A stretch of 64,000 nt of DNA from Bifidobacterium santillanense (GCF_018555385.1 NZ_JAFEJS010000002.1:62001-126000), one strand, 5' to 3'. Positions 35,971-45,161 are shown, counted from the stretch's first letter. Numbers and translations are program-made. Notes: generated by a model from the letters alone, not told the origin.

Positions 35971-36846
35971 TCACTCGCCGCGGGCGGCCATGATGGTCTG
36001 GATCTCGTCCTCGTTGATGCCGACCATCGCCTCGCCGAGGTTCTCGGAGAGCTTGGCGAGCAGGTCGGCGTCCTGCCAGTTGGCGGTCGCCTGCACGATG
36101 GCGGCGGCGCGCTTGGCCGGGTCGCCGGACTTGAAGATGCCGGAGCCGACGAAGACGCCCTCGGCGCCGAGCTCCATCATCAGGGCCGCGTCGGCCGGGG
36201 TGGCGATGCCGCCGGCGGCGAAGTTGACGACCGGCAGACGGCCGTTGTCGTGCACGTACTTGGCGAGGTCGTACGGCACGGCGAGCTGCTTGGCCGCCTC
36301 GTAGACCTCGTCGTCGCGAAGCCCCACGAGCTCGCGGATCTGCTTGTTCATCGTGCGCATGTGGCGCACGGCCTGGATCACGTCGCCGGTGCCGGGCTCG
36401 CCCTTGGTGCGGATCATCGCCGCGCCCTCGGCGATGCGGCGCAGGGCCTCGCCGAGGTTCTTCGCGCCGCACACGAACGGCACGTCGAACCGACGCTTGT
36501 CGATGTGGTAGACGTCGTCGGCCGGCGAGAGCACCTCGGACTCGTCGATGTAGTCGATGTCGATGGCCTGGAGGATCCGGGCCTCGGCGATGTGGCCGAT
36601 GCGGACCTTGGCCATGACCGGGATGGAGACGGCCTCCTGGATGCCCTTGATCATGGCCGGGTCGGACATGCGCGAGACACCGCCGGCGGCGCGGATGTCG
36701 GCCGGGATGCGCTCGAGGGCCATGACCGCGCATGCGCCGGCGTCCTGGGCGACCTTCGCCTGCTCGGGCGTGGTCACGTCCATGATCACGCCGCCCTTGA
36801 GCATCTGGGCCAGATTACGATTGAGTTCCGCACGATCCTGCGTCAT
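35971..36846 (-). CDS. pdxS: Pyridoxal 5'-phosphate synthase lyase subunit
   Basis: Makes PLP from ribose 5-phosphate, glyceraldehyde 3-phosphate and ammonia, forming a dodecamer with PdxT. It has 291 residues, the expected size. Conserved segments are [20 protein letters not shown], the catalytic lysine region [10 protein letters not shown], the second lysine region [14 protein letters not shown] and [24 protein letters not shown] lies 5 nt before the ATG. It is the first gene of the pdxS-pdxT-regulator unit. Confidence 0.97.
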   Translation of the reverse strand: MTQDRAELNRNLAQMLKGGVIMDVTTPEQAKVAQDAGACAVMALERIPADIRAAGGVSRMSDPAMIKGIQEAVSIPVMAKVRIGHIAEARILQAIDIDYIDESEVLSPADDVYHIDKRRFDVPFVCGAKNLGEALRRIAEGAAMIRTKGEPGTGDVIQAVRHMRTMNKQIRELVGLRDDEVYEAAKQLAVPYDLAKYVHDNGRLPVVNFAAGGIATPADAALMMELGAEGVFVGSGIFKSGDPAKRAAAIVQATANWQDADLLAKLSENLGEAMVGINEDEIQTIMAARGE

Positions 36847-37039
36847 GGTGTTCCCTTCATGTGAGATGATGATCGGACGAGGTCGTTTCCGCGCTGTTCG
36901 CGGTCAACGCCCGTTGGCGTTCATTATCGAACGCGCAGCCGCAGTCCCACCCATACCGGTCCAATTTGGACCGGGCCAATCAGGGAGTTCTTCACCCAGC
37001 CAATCCGGCACCGTCGACCGACGACCGGCCACATTGGGG

Positions 37040-37070
37040 ACGGCCCTCCTCCCGACGGGGAGAGGGCCGT
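37040..37070 (-). terminator. Terminator after the XRE gene
   Basis: ACGGCCCTC pairs with GAGGGCCGT, and after one bulged base TCCC pairs with GGGA around a GACG loop. It lies a few bases past the XRE stop codon. T-richness on the minus strand is weak. Confidence 0.65.
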
Positions 37071-37074
37071 GGAA

Positions 37075-37302
37075 TCAGTCGCCGGATGCGTCGCCGTCGA
37101 CGTATTCGAGCAGGTCGCCGGGCTGGCAATCGAGGGCCTCGCAGATCGCGGCGAGGGTGGAGAAGCGGACGGCCGAGACCTTGTTGTTCTTGATCTTCGA
37201 CAGGTTGACGTTGGTGATGCCCACCTGTTCGGCCAGCCAGTTGAGCGACCGCCCGCGCTCCACCATCATGCGGTCGAGCCGCAATACGATGCGGCCCGTC
37301 AT
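37075..37302 (-). CDS. Small XRE-family (YozG-like) DNA-binding protein
   Basis: A 75-residue Cro/CI-type helix-turn-helix protein (LNWLAEQVGITNVNLSKIKN, then FSTLAAICEALDCQPGDLLEY). Its ATG overlaps the stop of the preceding membrane protein gene (ATGA at 37299-37302). Pairs of a DUF2975 membrane protein and a YozG-like repressor are common in Gram-positive bacteria; their role is unknown. Autoregulation is inferred from the AT-rich dyad upstream of the pair. Confidence 0.9.
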   Translation of the reverse strand: MTGRIVLRLDRMMVERGRSLNWLAEQVGITNVNLSKIKNNKVSAVRFSTLAAICEALDCQPGDLLEYVDGDASGD

Positions 37303-37952
37303 AGCAGTCCGTCCACATCCTCCTGCAACGCGGCGCCGTAGTCGAAGACGCGCGACAGCAGGATCGCGAGGATACCGAGCAGCAGGTAGACGAACAGGCC
37401 CATCGGGTTCGTGCTGCCGCCGATGTCGGTCAGGACCAGCAACGCCGCGTCCGAGACGAGGGTGATGGCCGGCACGGCGATGAGGTACGTGCCGATGCGC
37501 ATCAATCGTGGCGCGAGACCGACACCGAACGGAGTGGTGCCGTCGGGGTCGCGCATCCACCGCCGCATGTCCACGCACATCCGTGCGACCTCGTGGAACG
37601 TGAGCACCATGAGCACGCTGATGGCCAGGACGGTCAGTCCGGCGATGATGACCGACGGCGGGTTGAGCTCCATCGTCGTGCCGTCCGACCCCCATCGGGC
37701 CAGTCTGACCTCGCTGCCGAGATACCCGCCGGTGATGTTGAGCCGCGCCCCGCCGATCGGATACGAGGCGCCGTATCCGTCGTCCGACGCGACGAAGGCC
37801 TCCGGCAACGCGAAATACAGCACCTCGAGGATCAGCATGATCGCGGCGGACAGTACGTAGAGCACCTCGCCGGCGCGGGCGATGAACAATGCGAACGAGC
37901 TCGCCTTGGCGAGACGGCCGCGGGCCGCGGCCTTCGATGTTGTCCTGTCCAT
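37299..37952 (-). CDS. DUF2975-type membrane protein
   Basis: A 217-residue protein with four predicted helices (about residues 24-50, 103-122, 153-173, 185-203) and an extracytoplasmic loop between the first two. The layout matches DUF2975 proteins that are encoded immediately before YozG-like XRE regulators. GAGGAGGT lies 6 nt before the ATG. The function is unknown; the coupled regulator suggests a sensed membrane or envelope signal. Confidence 0.8.
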   Translation of the reverse strand: MDRTTSKAAARGRLAKASSFALFIARAGEVLYVLSAAIMLILEVLYFALPEAFVASDDGYGASYPIGGARLNITGGYLGSEVRLARWGSDGTTMELNPPSVIIAGLTVLAISVLMVLTFHEVARMCVDMRRWMRDPDGTTPFGVGLAPRLMRIGTYLIAVPAITLVSDAALLVLTDIGGSTNPMGLFVYLLLGILAILLSRVFDYGAALQEDVDGLL

Positions 37953-38043
37953 GATGACCTCCTCGTCATCGCGGCGGCCGATCCGGAAGGATGGGCCGTC
38001 ATCGGGATTTCCGATGGGACCATCATACCATAATTTATCGTTT

Positions 38044-38070
38044 GTCGTTAATTTTTTAATGTTAAACGAC
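38044..38070. promoter_or_regulatory. AT-rich dyad upstream of the DUF2975-XRE pair
   Basis: GTCGTTAA (38044-38051) faces TTAAACGAC (38062-38070) across an A/T-only centre. It lies about 90-120 bp upstream of the DUF2975 start in a strikingly AT-rich stretch (37999-38092), as expected for a promoter with an operator for the coupled XRE protein. Confidence 0.4.
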
Positions 38071-38092
38071 TATTGCTGTTGGACATACATAA

Positions 38093-38250
38093 CAGAGAAC
38101 CGTTCTCAATAGCAAACGTGCGATCCGAACGCACACAAACACACAACCGCACATCGGGGAAAACGACGAAACCGCAACGTTGTAACGCATTCCATGTTCG
38201 ATTGACGGGGCGTCAAGGCTCACACGTTTGCTATTGAGAACGGTTCTCTG
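38093..38250. repeat. MITE-like element with perfect 28-bp terminal inverted repeats
   Basis: The left end 38093-38120 and right end 38223-38250 are exact reverse complements over 28 bp. Each end contains the dyad GAGAACCGTTCTC. The 102-bp centre has a small hairpin (TTGACG-GGG-CGTCAA, 38202-38216) and no ORF. No target-site duplication is obvious. A diverged relative lies at 33519-33660. Confidence 0.75.
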
Positions 38251-38318
38251 CGCACTACAGAGCGGACGAACCGACTACGACGGCAAACCGGACGCCCACG
38301 CGCACGGCCGGAGACGAT

Positions 38319-40400
38319 TCAGCCGACGTTGTTGCCGTAGACCTGGGCCTGCAGATCCTTGCGGGAGGTCTCGAGCCGGGTGATCTCGCCCAGAAGGGAG
38401 ATCTTCTCCTCGCCGTCCGGGAGCATCGCCATGCGGCGGCGGGCGGCGCCGATGCGACGCATCATGCCCATGTCGAGCAGCTTGGCGAGCAGCTCGTTGG
38501 CGTACTGCACCTCGGCCTTGGAGGGGGCGCGCAGCTGCGCGTCGGCGGCCGGGGCGTCCTGTCCGGCGCCGCCCCGGCCTTCGGACGGCAGCGGCAGCGG
38601 CATCACGGCGAGCTCGTTGATGACCGGCTCGAGCATCGGCCCGCCGGCCTTGGTGAGGTTGTGCATCCACAGACCCTGCGGGGTGTCGTTCGACGGCAGC
38701 CCGCCGGCGGCGGCGATCGCCTGGTAGAGCGTGCGGAACACCGGCGTCATGAAGTTCGCGAGCGTGAGCGCCGCGAACCAGTTGGCGTCGACGGCGCGCG
38801 GCACCTGGATGAGCATCGCCATGAACTGCTGTTCGGCGATGAACACGGCGTCGTCGATGCGGAAGTACGTCTGCTCGGTCGCGTCGCGGTGCTCGAGCTC
38901 ACGACGGCGCGCCGGGTTCGCGTACGGGTTGGCGCCAGGTTCGACGCGGGCATCGCCGGCGCCGCCCGCTCCCCCGAACCTGCGGCGCGGCGCGTACGCG
39001 TCGTCCTCGCGCACGTGCAGCCGACGCCTGGCCGAGTTGACCTCGTTGCGCATGATGTCGAGGTCCACGCCGATGCGGCGCGTGGCCTTGCGCGTGTAGA
39101 TGTCGAGCAGCGAGCGGTCGCGGATCTGCGCGACCAGGGGCGCCACGGCCTTGACCGCGCCCATCTGGCCGGTCGTGTACGTGGTGTCGAACCGTCCGAT
39201 CGCCGCGTCGATGACGAAGTCGTACAGGGGCTTGGCGTGTTCGATCAGCGAGCGCACCGCCTCGTCGCCGCGTTCGATCCGCAGGTCGCACGGGTCGAGG
39301 TTGTCGTCGGCGACGGCGACGAACGTCTGCGACAGGAACGCCGAGTCGAGGCCGAACGCGTGCAGCGCGGCCTTCTGGCCGGCCGCGTCGCCGTCGAACG
39401 TGAACACGATGCGCGAGCTCAGCGGCTGCCCCTCGACCTTCAGGGGGCCGACGAGCTGGACCGCGCCGAGCGAGTCGTCGGCGATCAGGCGCCGCACGAT
39501 CTTCGCGTGCTCGGCGCCGAACGCGGTGCCGCAGGTCGCGATCGCGGTGTCGACGCCGGCCAGGTGCATCGCCATCACGTCCGTGTAGCCCTCGACGATG
39601 ACGACCTGGCGCTTCCTGACGATCGCCTTCTTCGCGAGGTCGATGCCGTAGAGCACCTGGTTCTTACGATAGAGCGCCGTGTCCGGCGTGTTGATGTACT
39701 TCGCGGCGATCGTGTCGTCCTCGTACAGCTTGCGCGCGCCGAAGCCGAGCGTGCGGCCGGTCGAGTCGCGGATCGGCCAGGTGACGCGTCCGCGGAAGTA
39801 GTCGTAGACGCCGCGCTGGCCCTGACGGGCGAGGCCCGCGTCGAGCATCTCCTGCTGCGTGAAGCCCTTGGACGCGAGGTGTCGGACCAGATTGTCCCAG
39901 CCCTGCGGCGCGTAGCCGCAGCCGAAACGCTCGCAGTCGGCCTGGCTGAACGTGCGGCCGCCGAGGAGCTTCCTGGCGGCGAGCGCCTCCTTGGTCATGA
40001 TCTGCGAGACGAAGAAGCGCTGCGCCTCCTCGTTGGCCTCGAGGAGCCTCGCGCGCTTCGACCCGGCGCGCTCGTTCGCCCCGCCCCCGCCGGAGTTCTC
40101 GTAGTGCAGTTCGATGCGGTACTTGTCGGCGAGCAGCTGCACGGCCTCACGGAAGTCGATGTTCTCCTGCTGCTCGACGAACTTGAACACGTCGCCGCCG
40201 AGCCCACAGCCGAAGCAGTGCCACACGCCAAGGGACGGGCGCACGTTGAAGCTGCCGGTCTTCTCGTCGTGGAACGGGCACAGGCCCACGTACGTGCCGG
40301 TGCCGGAGGGTTTGAGGGAGACGCTCGCCGATACGATGTCGTACAGGTCCGCGGCTGCGCGCACCTTCTCCACGTCTTCCTTCTTGATCATTCCGGCCAT
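38319..40400 (-). CDS. dnaG: DNA primase
   Basis: Synthesises RNA primers at the replication fork. The 693-residue protein has the N-terminal CHC2 zinc finger (Cys41, His44, Cys62, Cys65 in CPFH and CFGC), the RNA polymerase/Toprim core with VIVEGYTDVMAMHLAGVD and the acidic FTFDGDAAG, then a C-terminal helicase-binding region. The start is at 40400 (MAGMIKKEDVEKV); an ATG three codons later is also possible. It lies downstream of dgt on the same strand, a common actinobacterial arrangement, but two large hairpin elements separate them. Confidence 0.96.
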   Translation of the reverse strand: MAGMIKKEDVEKVRAAADLYDIVSASVSLKPSGTGTYVGLCPFHDEKTGSFNVRPSLGVWHCFGCGLGGDVFKFVEQQENIDFREAVQLLADKYRIELHYENSGGGGANERAGSKRARLLEANEEAQRFFVSQIMTKEALAARKLLGGRTFSQADCERFGCGYAPQGWDNLVRHLASKGFTQQEMLDAGLARQGQRGVYDYFRGRVTWPIRDSTGRTLGFGARKLYEDDTIAAKYINTPDTALYRKNQVLYGIDLAKKAIVRKRQVVIVEGYTDVMAMHLAGVDTAIATCGTAFGAEHAKIVRRLIADDSLGAVQLVGPLKVEGQPLSSRIVFTFDGDAAGQKAALHAFGLDSAFLSQTFVAVADDNLDPCDLRIERGDEAVRSLIEHAKPLYDFVIDAAIGRFDTTYTTGQMGAVKAVAPLVAQIRDRSLLDIYTRKATRRIGVDLDIMRNEVNSARRRLHVREDDAYAPRRRFGGAGGAGDARVEPGANPYANPARRRELEHRDATEQTYFRIDDAVFIAEQQFMAMLIQVPRAVDANWFAALTLANFMTPVFRTLYQAIAAAGGLPSNDTPQGLWMHNLTKAGGPMLEPVINELAVMPLPLPSEGRGGAGQDAPAADAQLRAPSKAEVQYANELLAKLLDMGMMRRIGAARRRMAMLPDGEEKISLLGEITRLETSRKDLQAQVYGNNVG

Positions 40401-40450
40401 AACGCCCTACCTTACCTCAGCCGGTTCCGTCCAGTCGCGCCCCTGCGGCC

Positions 40451-40537
40451 GGTGGGGGCCGGCCCATGCGACGCGGGACACACTCAAGGCCGTTCGGCCA
40501 AGCCTACGGTCCCGCATCGCATGGGCCGGCCCCCACC
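40451..40537. repeat. 29-29-29 hairpin element, copy A
   Basis: An 87-bp hairpin with arms 40451-40479 and 40509-40537 and a 29-nt centre at 40480-40508. The arms match at 28 of 29 positions; the exception (C40472 opposite A40516) becomes a G-U pair in minus-strand RNA. The centre carries GGCCGTTCGGCC, itself a small hairpin. The centre is identical, inverted, to that of copy B. CACCTCACTTCCAGC follows at the right end, as in copy C. Confidence 0.9.
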
Positions 40538-40574
40538 TCACTTCCAGCGATACGTTACGTCTCACACGAACGGA

Positions 40575-40661
40575 GGAATCGGCCGATAGGCATGATGCGC
40601 GACCGTAGGCTTGGCCGAACGGCCTTGAGTGTGTCGCGCATCATGCCTATCGGCCGATTCC
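40575..40661. repeat. 29-29-29 hairpin element, copy B
   Basis: An 87-bp hairpin with perfectly complementary arms 40575-40603 and 40633-40661 and centre 40604-40632. The centre is the exact reverse complement of copy A, so the two elements face opposite directions 37 bp apart between dgt and dnaG. The distal arm sequence is unrelated to copy A. CCGGACACC follows at the right end, as in copy D. Confidence 0.9.
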
Positions 40662-40697
40662 GGACACCGTACAGAACGCAACGCCTCAGACTTCACG

Positions 40698-41990
40698 TCA
40701 GAACAGAATCGAGTGCAATGCCAGCGCGGAGGCGTCGGTGAGGGAGGCGACCTGGTCGACGGCGACGCGCAGACGCTCGCCGTCGTTCGCGGCGTTGTCC
40801 CAGTCCTCGAGGAACTGGGGTTCGAGGAGGTCGGCGGGGCGCGGCGAGTCGTTCATGAGCACGTCGATCAGGTCGGTGACGATCCGCTGCTCCTCCATGT
40901 GGAGTGGCTCGCGCTGGCGCGGGGCCATGACGAAGTGGACGGCGATGCCCTTGAGGGCGACGATCTCGTAGGCGGTCTCGTCGGGGATGACGACGTTCGC
41001 GCAGTAGCGGGTCAGGGGCCCGGGGCCGTAGGCGTCGCGCGTGGCCTCCTCGACGCTCCAGGCGAACCGGCCGATCAGGTCGGAGGTGATGTTCTTGAGC
41101 TGGGCGAGCGAGGCGCGCGAGCCGTCGAAGTGCATCGGGAACATGTCGAGGCGGCGCAGACGGCGGAAGGCGGCGAGCAGCAGATCGGGGTCCCACGCGT
41201 CGCCGTACCATGCGCGCGTGGATTCGACGATGCGGTCGATCATGCGCGGGTCGGTCAGGACGATGGGCCTGAACGCGCCGGTGGCGATGGCGTCCTCGAC
41301 GTCGTGCACGGAGTACGCGATGTCGTCGGCCAGGTCCATCACCTGGCATTCCATCGGCCTGGTCGCCTCGGGCGCGTCGGTCTTGAGCCAGCGGAAGACG
41401 TCGACGTCGTCCGGGTAGACGCAGAACTTGCTGGGTTTGACGCCCTTGAGCCGGGCGTATTCGGCGGCCCGGTCGAACGTCCACGGGTATTTGACGGCCG
41501 CGTCGAGCGAGGCGCGCGTGAGGTTCACGCCGGCGGACCGGCCGTCGGGGTGCATGACCTTGGGCTCGAGGCGGGTCAGCAGCCGCAGGGTCTGCGCGTT
41601 GCCCTCGAACCCGCCGATGTCGCTGGCGATGCGCGCGAGCGCCTGCTCGCCGTTGTGGCCGAACGGCGGATGGCCGAGGTCGTGGGCGAGGCAGGCGCAG
41701 TCGACGACGTCCGGGTCGCAGCCGAGCAGCTTGCCGACCTGACGGCCGATCTGTGCGACCTCGAGCGTGTGCGTGAGCCTCGTGCGCACGAAGTCGTCGG
41801 TGCCGGCGACGAGGATCTGGCTCTTGGCGCCGAGGCGGCGCAGGGCGGACGAGTGGATGAGCCGCGCGCGGTCGCGTTCGAACGCGGTGCGCGACTTGGA
41901 TTTCGGGGGTTCGGGCGCCCACCGCTCCTCGTCGAAGGCGGTGTAGCCCTCCCCCGCCGGGATGATCTCGTCCGCCATGAGGGCGCTCAC
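40698..41990 (-). CDS. dgt: Deoxyguanosinetriphosphate triphosphohydrolase-like protein
   Basis: An HD-domain enzyme hydrolysing dNTPs to deoxynucleosides and triphosphate, 430 residues. The metal-binding His/Asp motif is seen in RLTHTLEVAQIGRQV and CLAHDLGHPPFGHNGE, with the further Asp in QVMDLADDIAYSVHDVED. The first possible start is GTG at 41990, immediately after the alr stop; ATG at 41978 (MADEIIPAG) is an alternative, and neither has a strong ribosome binding site, as expected for a coupled gene. Confidence 0.92.
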   Translation of the reverse strand: MSALMADEIIPAGEGYTAFDEERWAPEPPKSKSRTAFERDRARLIHSSALRRLGAKSQILVAGTDDFVRTRLTHTLEVAQIGRQVGKLLGCDPDVVDCACLAHDLGHPPFGHNGEQALARIASDIGGFEGNAQTLRLLTRLEPKVMHPDGRSAGVNLTRASLDAAVKYPWTFDRAAEYARLKGVKPSKFCVYPDDVDVFRWLKTDAPEATRPMECQVMDLADDIAYSVHDVEDAIATGAFRPIVLTDPRMIDRIVESTRAWYGDAWDPDLLLAAFRRLRRLDMFPMHFDGSRASLAQLKNITSDLIGRFAWSVEEATRDAYGPGPLTRYCANVVIPDETAYEIVALKGIAVHFVMAPRQREPLHMEEQRIVTDLIDVLMNDSPRPADLLEPQFLEDWDNAANDGERLRVAVDQVASLTDASALALHSILF

Positions 41991-41991
41991 A

Positions 41992-43362
41992 TCACAGCAG
42001 CGAGGCCGGGTCGAGCTTGGCGAGGTCCTCGGGCGGCAGCACCTCGGCGGCGTGCTCGTACAGGCGCGGGATGCGGTTGCGCAGGCAGGTGAAGATCTCG
42101 TAGCTGATGGTGTCGGCGGCGCGGGCCCAGTCGTCGGCGGTCGGTTCGGCGAACGCCTCGCCGCGGCCGGGGCCGAACAGTTCGACCGTGTCGCCCTCGT
42201 GCACGCCGAGTTCGGCGGCCGAGCCGTGCAGGTCGAGGATGAACTGGTCCATGCACACGCGGCCGGAGACGCGGTAGAGCTTCGGGCCCTCGGTGGTCAT
42301 CACGCGCACCGGGCCGCCCTCCTTCTCCACGTGCTTGGCGCCCTGCATGTCGAATCCGGAGGCGGAGCGGTGGATGCCGTCGGCGTAGCCGAGCGGGACG
42401 ATCGCGGTGGACGTGTCGTCGGGGGTGAGGTAGGTGCGGCCGTAGGAGATGCCGTGGCCGGCCTCGACGTCCTTGACGGTGCCGAGCTGCGCCTGCAGGC
42501 GCATCGCGGGCGTCAGATGCCAGTCGCGCGGCGTGCCCATCGCGGGGTCGGGCTCGTAGCCGTACAGGCCGATGCCCGGGCGTGTGAGCTCGAAGTGGAT
42601 CTCCGGGCGGTCCAGCGTCGCGGCCGTGTTGGCGAGGTGTCGGATCTCGGGGGCGATGCCGGCGGACTCCATGCGGGCGGTGAACGTCTTGAAGGTCTCG
42701 ATCTGACGGTCGGTGGAGGCGACGAACTCGGGCACGTCGGGGCTGTCGGCGACGGCGAGGTGGCTCCACTGGCCGACGACGTGCAGCACCCCCTCCTTGG
42801 CGAGGGGCACGAGCTTGGCGAGCGCGGCGTCGAAGCCGGCGGGCGTGAAGCCGTTGCGGCCGAAGCCGGAGTCGACCTTCACGTGGACGCGGGCGGTCCT
42901 GCCGAGCCTGCGCGCGGCCTCGGCGACGGCGTCGATGCCCGGCAGGGAGCCGACGGAGACGTCGATGTCGTTGGCGATGAGCTCGTCGAACGGGACCTCG
43001 GTGCCGTTGTAGACCCACGTGAGGATGTGGCAGCGGTCGGGGCCGATGCCGAGCTTGCGCAGCAGCAGCGCCTCGTGCGACTGCGCGGTGCCGAGCCACG
43101 TGGCGCCGCCGGCGAGCGCCGCGAGCGCGGCCGGCAGCAGTCCGTGGCCGTAGGCGTCGGCCTTGACGACGCCCATCACGGCGGTGCCGGAGTTCGGCCC
43201 GCCGACGACGCTCACCAGATGCGCCATGTTGTCGCGCAGGGCCCTCATGTCGACGATGGCCTGCGCGGGGTAGCGACGGCGGGCGGCCGCGTAGTTGGCC
43301 CTGCCCTGTTCCGAGCTGAATTCGATTGCTGGTGCTGCACTCACAGCTGCATGCATAGTCAT
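41992..43362 (-). CDS. alr: Alanine racemase
   Basis: A PLP enzyme making D-alanine for peptidoglycan. The PLP lysine is Lys67 in VVKADAYGHGL; the second catalytic base is the Tyr in GHGISYGRTYL. The C-terminal beta domain contains PLGYADGIHRSASG and SGRVCMDQFILDL. At 456 residues it is longer than the typical 370-390, with an N-terminal extension of about 30 residues and loop insertions. The ATG follows AGGGCGTC. It is the first gene of an alr-dgt unit. Confidence 0.96.
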   Translation of the reverse strand: MTMHAAVSAAPAIEFSSEQGRANYAAARRRYPAQAIVDMRALRDNMAHLVSVVGGPNSGTAVMGVVKADAYGHGLLPAALAALAGGATWLGTAQSHEALLLRKLGIGPDRCHILTWVYNGTEVPFDELIANDIDVSVGSLPGIDAVAEAARRLGRTARVHVKVDSGFGRNGFTPAGFDAALAKLVPLAKEGVLHVVGQWSHLAVADSPDVPEFVASTDRQIETFKTFTARMESAGIAPEIRHLANTAATLDRPEIHFELTRPGIGLYGYEPDPAMGTPRDWHLTPAMRLQAQLGTVKDVEAGHGISYGRTYLTPDDTSTAIVPLGYADGIHRSASGFDMQGAKHVEKEGGPVRVMTTEGPKLYRVSGRVCMDQFILDLHGSAAELGVHEGDTVELFGPGRGEAFAEPTADDWARAADTISYEIFTCLRNRIPRLYEHAAEVLPPEDLAKLDPASLL

Positions 43363-43709
43363 GACGCCCTATTGTGGCGCGCGAGCATGACGTGTCCGCG
43401 GGCGCGGCCACATGTCGACCCGTACGCGCCGCACCGCCGGCCGGCGGACCGGCGCGGTTCCGGCCGTGTACGCCCTGCGCCGGCGCGTCGGGCGCGTCCA
43501 CGTGCGGCGACGCATCATGAGACGCGACGCGCCGCTTCTCCGACAGTCCATGTACACTCGCTCTTCACACGGTTCGCTTGCCGTTTTCCCGCCCGTAATA
43601 TGCGGGGGCAACAATATCCGTAACTTCAAGACTCCCGGCGTTGAGGCGTGTCGGGGTCCCGGAATTCCGTCCGGTCAAGCCCATTCCACTTCATTCATGA
43701 GAGAAGACC
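43363..43709. other. Divergent intergenic region, alr / amino acid permease
   Basis: A 347-bp region that must hold both promoters. The half near alr is GC-rich with several short dyads; the half near the permease (43550-43630) is AT-richer. I see no gene, no strong operator and no repeat element. Confidence 0.4.
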
Positions 43710-45161
43710 ATGAATCTGTTCCGTAAGAAAACGGTGGATCAGCTTGTCGCCGATTCCACCCCTCTCAAGCGCACGATGCGTACCTTCGACCTGACGATGC
43801 TCGGCATCGGCGCCATCATCGGCACCGGCATCTTCGTCCTGACCGGCAAGGGCGCGTTGACCGCCGGCCCGGCGCTGTCCGTGTCGTTCCTGCTGGCCGC
43901 GATCTGCTGCGGCTTCGCGGGCCTGTGCTACGCCGAGTTCGCGTCGATGGCGCCGGTGTCCGGATCCGCCTACTCCTACGCGTATCTGGCGTTCGGCGAA
44001 CTCATCGCGTTCGTGATCGGATGGAACCTCATCCTCGAATACGCCCTGCAGGCGGCCACCGTGTCCGCCGGATGGGCCGGCTACTTCAATAAGCTGCTGG
44101 AGGGCTTCGGCCTGAGCCTGCCGGTCGAGCTGACGGCCGCCTACGGCACCACGCCGGGCGTGACCACCTACTTCAACCTGCCCGGCTTCGTCGTCGTGCT
44201 GCTCATCACATGGGTGCTGTCCGTGGGCATCAACCAGACGAAGAAGACCAACGACATCATGGTGCTGATCAAGCTCGCCATTATCGCGCTGTTCATCATC
44301 TGCGCCGTGTGGTACGTCAAGCCGTCCAACTGGCAGCCGTTCTCCCCGTACGGCATCTACACGTTCCAGCCCGGCTCCACGCAGCCGTACGGCATCCTGC
44401 CGGCCGCGTCCATCGTGTTCTTCAGCTTCATCGGCTTCGACGCCGTGTCCTCCTCGGCCGAGGAGACCATCGAGCCGAACAAAACGCTGCCGCGCGGCAT
44501 CCTGCTGTCGCTGGCCGTCTCCACGGTGATCTACATCATCATGACGCTGGTGATGACCGGCATCGTGCCCTACCAGGAGTTCGCGAAGTTCATCGACGCG
44601 CCGGTCGCCGGCGTGATCCTGTACACCGGCATGAACTGGCTGGCGGTGATCGTCAACATCGGCGCGCTCGTCGGCATGACCACGGTGATGCTCGTCCAGC
44701 TGTACGGCCAGTCGCGCATCTGCTACGCGATGGGCCGCGACGGCCTGTTCCCGAGGTTCTTCAGCGAGGTGCACCCCAAGCACCGCACCCCGTTCAAGGG
44801 CACGTGGTTCTTCGGCATCCTCACCGCGATCGCCGGCGGCTTCATCAACATCAACATCCTGTTCGAGCTGGTGAACATCGGCACGCTGTCCGCGTTCATC
44901 ATCGTCTCCGCCGGCGTGCTGTGGATGAGGAAGACCGCCCCGGACGCGCACCGAGGCTTCAGGGCCCCGGGTGTGCCGGTCGTGCCGGCATTGTCCATCA
45001 TCTTCTGCCTGGTGTTCATCGCCGGCCTCAACTGGGAGACCTGGGTGAGGTTCGCGATCTGGCTGGCCATCGGTCTGGTCGTCTACTTCGGCTACAGCCG
45101 CAGGCACTCCAAGCTCGAGGGCGCCGAGGCTCCGGCGGTCGAGCCGGCCGCCGCGAAGTGA
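43710..45161 (+). CDS. APC-family amino acid permease
   Basis: A 483-residue transporter with 12 predicted helices. The helix 1 break GIGAIIGTGIFVLTG and the helix 6 region FFSFIGFDAVSSSAEE are hallmarks of the cationic amino acid transporter (CAT)/YfnA branch, and QSRICYAMGRDGLFPRFFSEVHPKHRTP is the conserved cytoplasmic loop after helix 8. Likely substrates are small neutral or basic amino acids, not determinable here. GAGAGAAG precedes the ATG. The gene is monocistronic with a strong terminator. Confidence 0.92.
   Translation: MNLFRKKTVDQLVADSTPLKRTMRTFDLTMLGIGAIIGTGIFVLTGKGALTAGPALSVSFLLAAICCGFAGLCYAEFASMAPVSGSAYSYAYLAFGELIAFVIGWNLILEYALQAATVSAGWAGYFNKLLEGFGLSLPVELTAAYGTTPGVTTYFNLPGFVVVLLITWVLSVGINQTKKTNDIMVLIKLAIIALFIICAVWYVKPSNWQPFSPYGIYTFQPGSTQPYGILPAASIVFFSFIGFDAVSSSAEETIEPNKTLPRGILLSLAVSTVIYIIMTLVMTGIVPYQEFAKFIDAPVAGVILYTGMNWLAVIVNIGALVGMTTVMLVQLYGQSRICYAMGRDGLFPRFFSEVHPKHRTPFKGTWFFGILTAIAGGFININILFELVNIGTLSAFIIVSAGVLWMRKTAPDAHRGFRAPGVPVVPALSIIFCLVFIAGLNWETWVRFAIWLAIGLVVYFGYSRRHSKLEGAEAPAVEPAAAK

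Noticed and set aside
38093..38250. Remnant of an insertion sequence with transposase
   Set aside because: The 102-bp interior cannot encode a transposase and no related ORF is nearby; described instead as MITE-like.
40451..40661. CRISPR-like array
   Set aside because: Repeats are inverted rather than direct, only two copies lie together, the spacers are missing and no cas gene is near.
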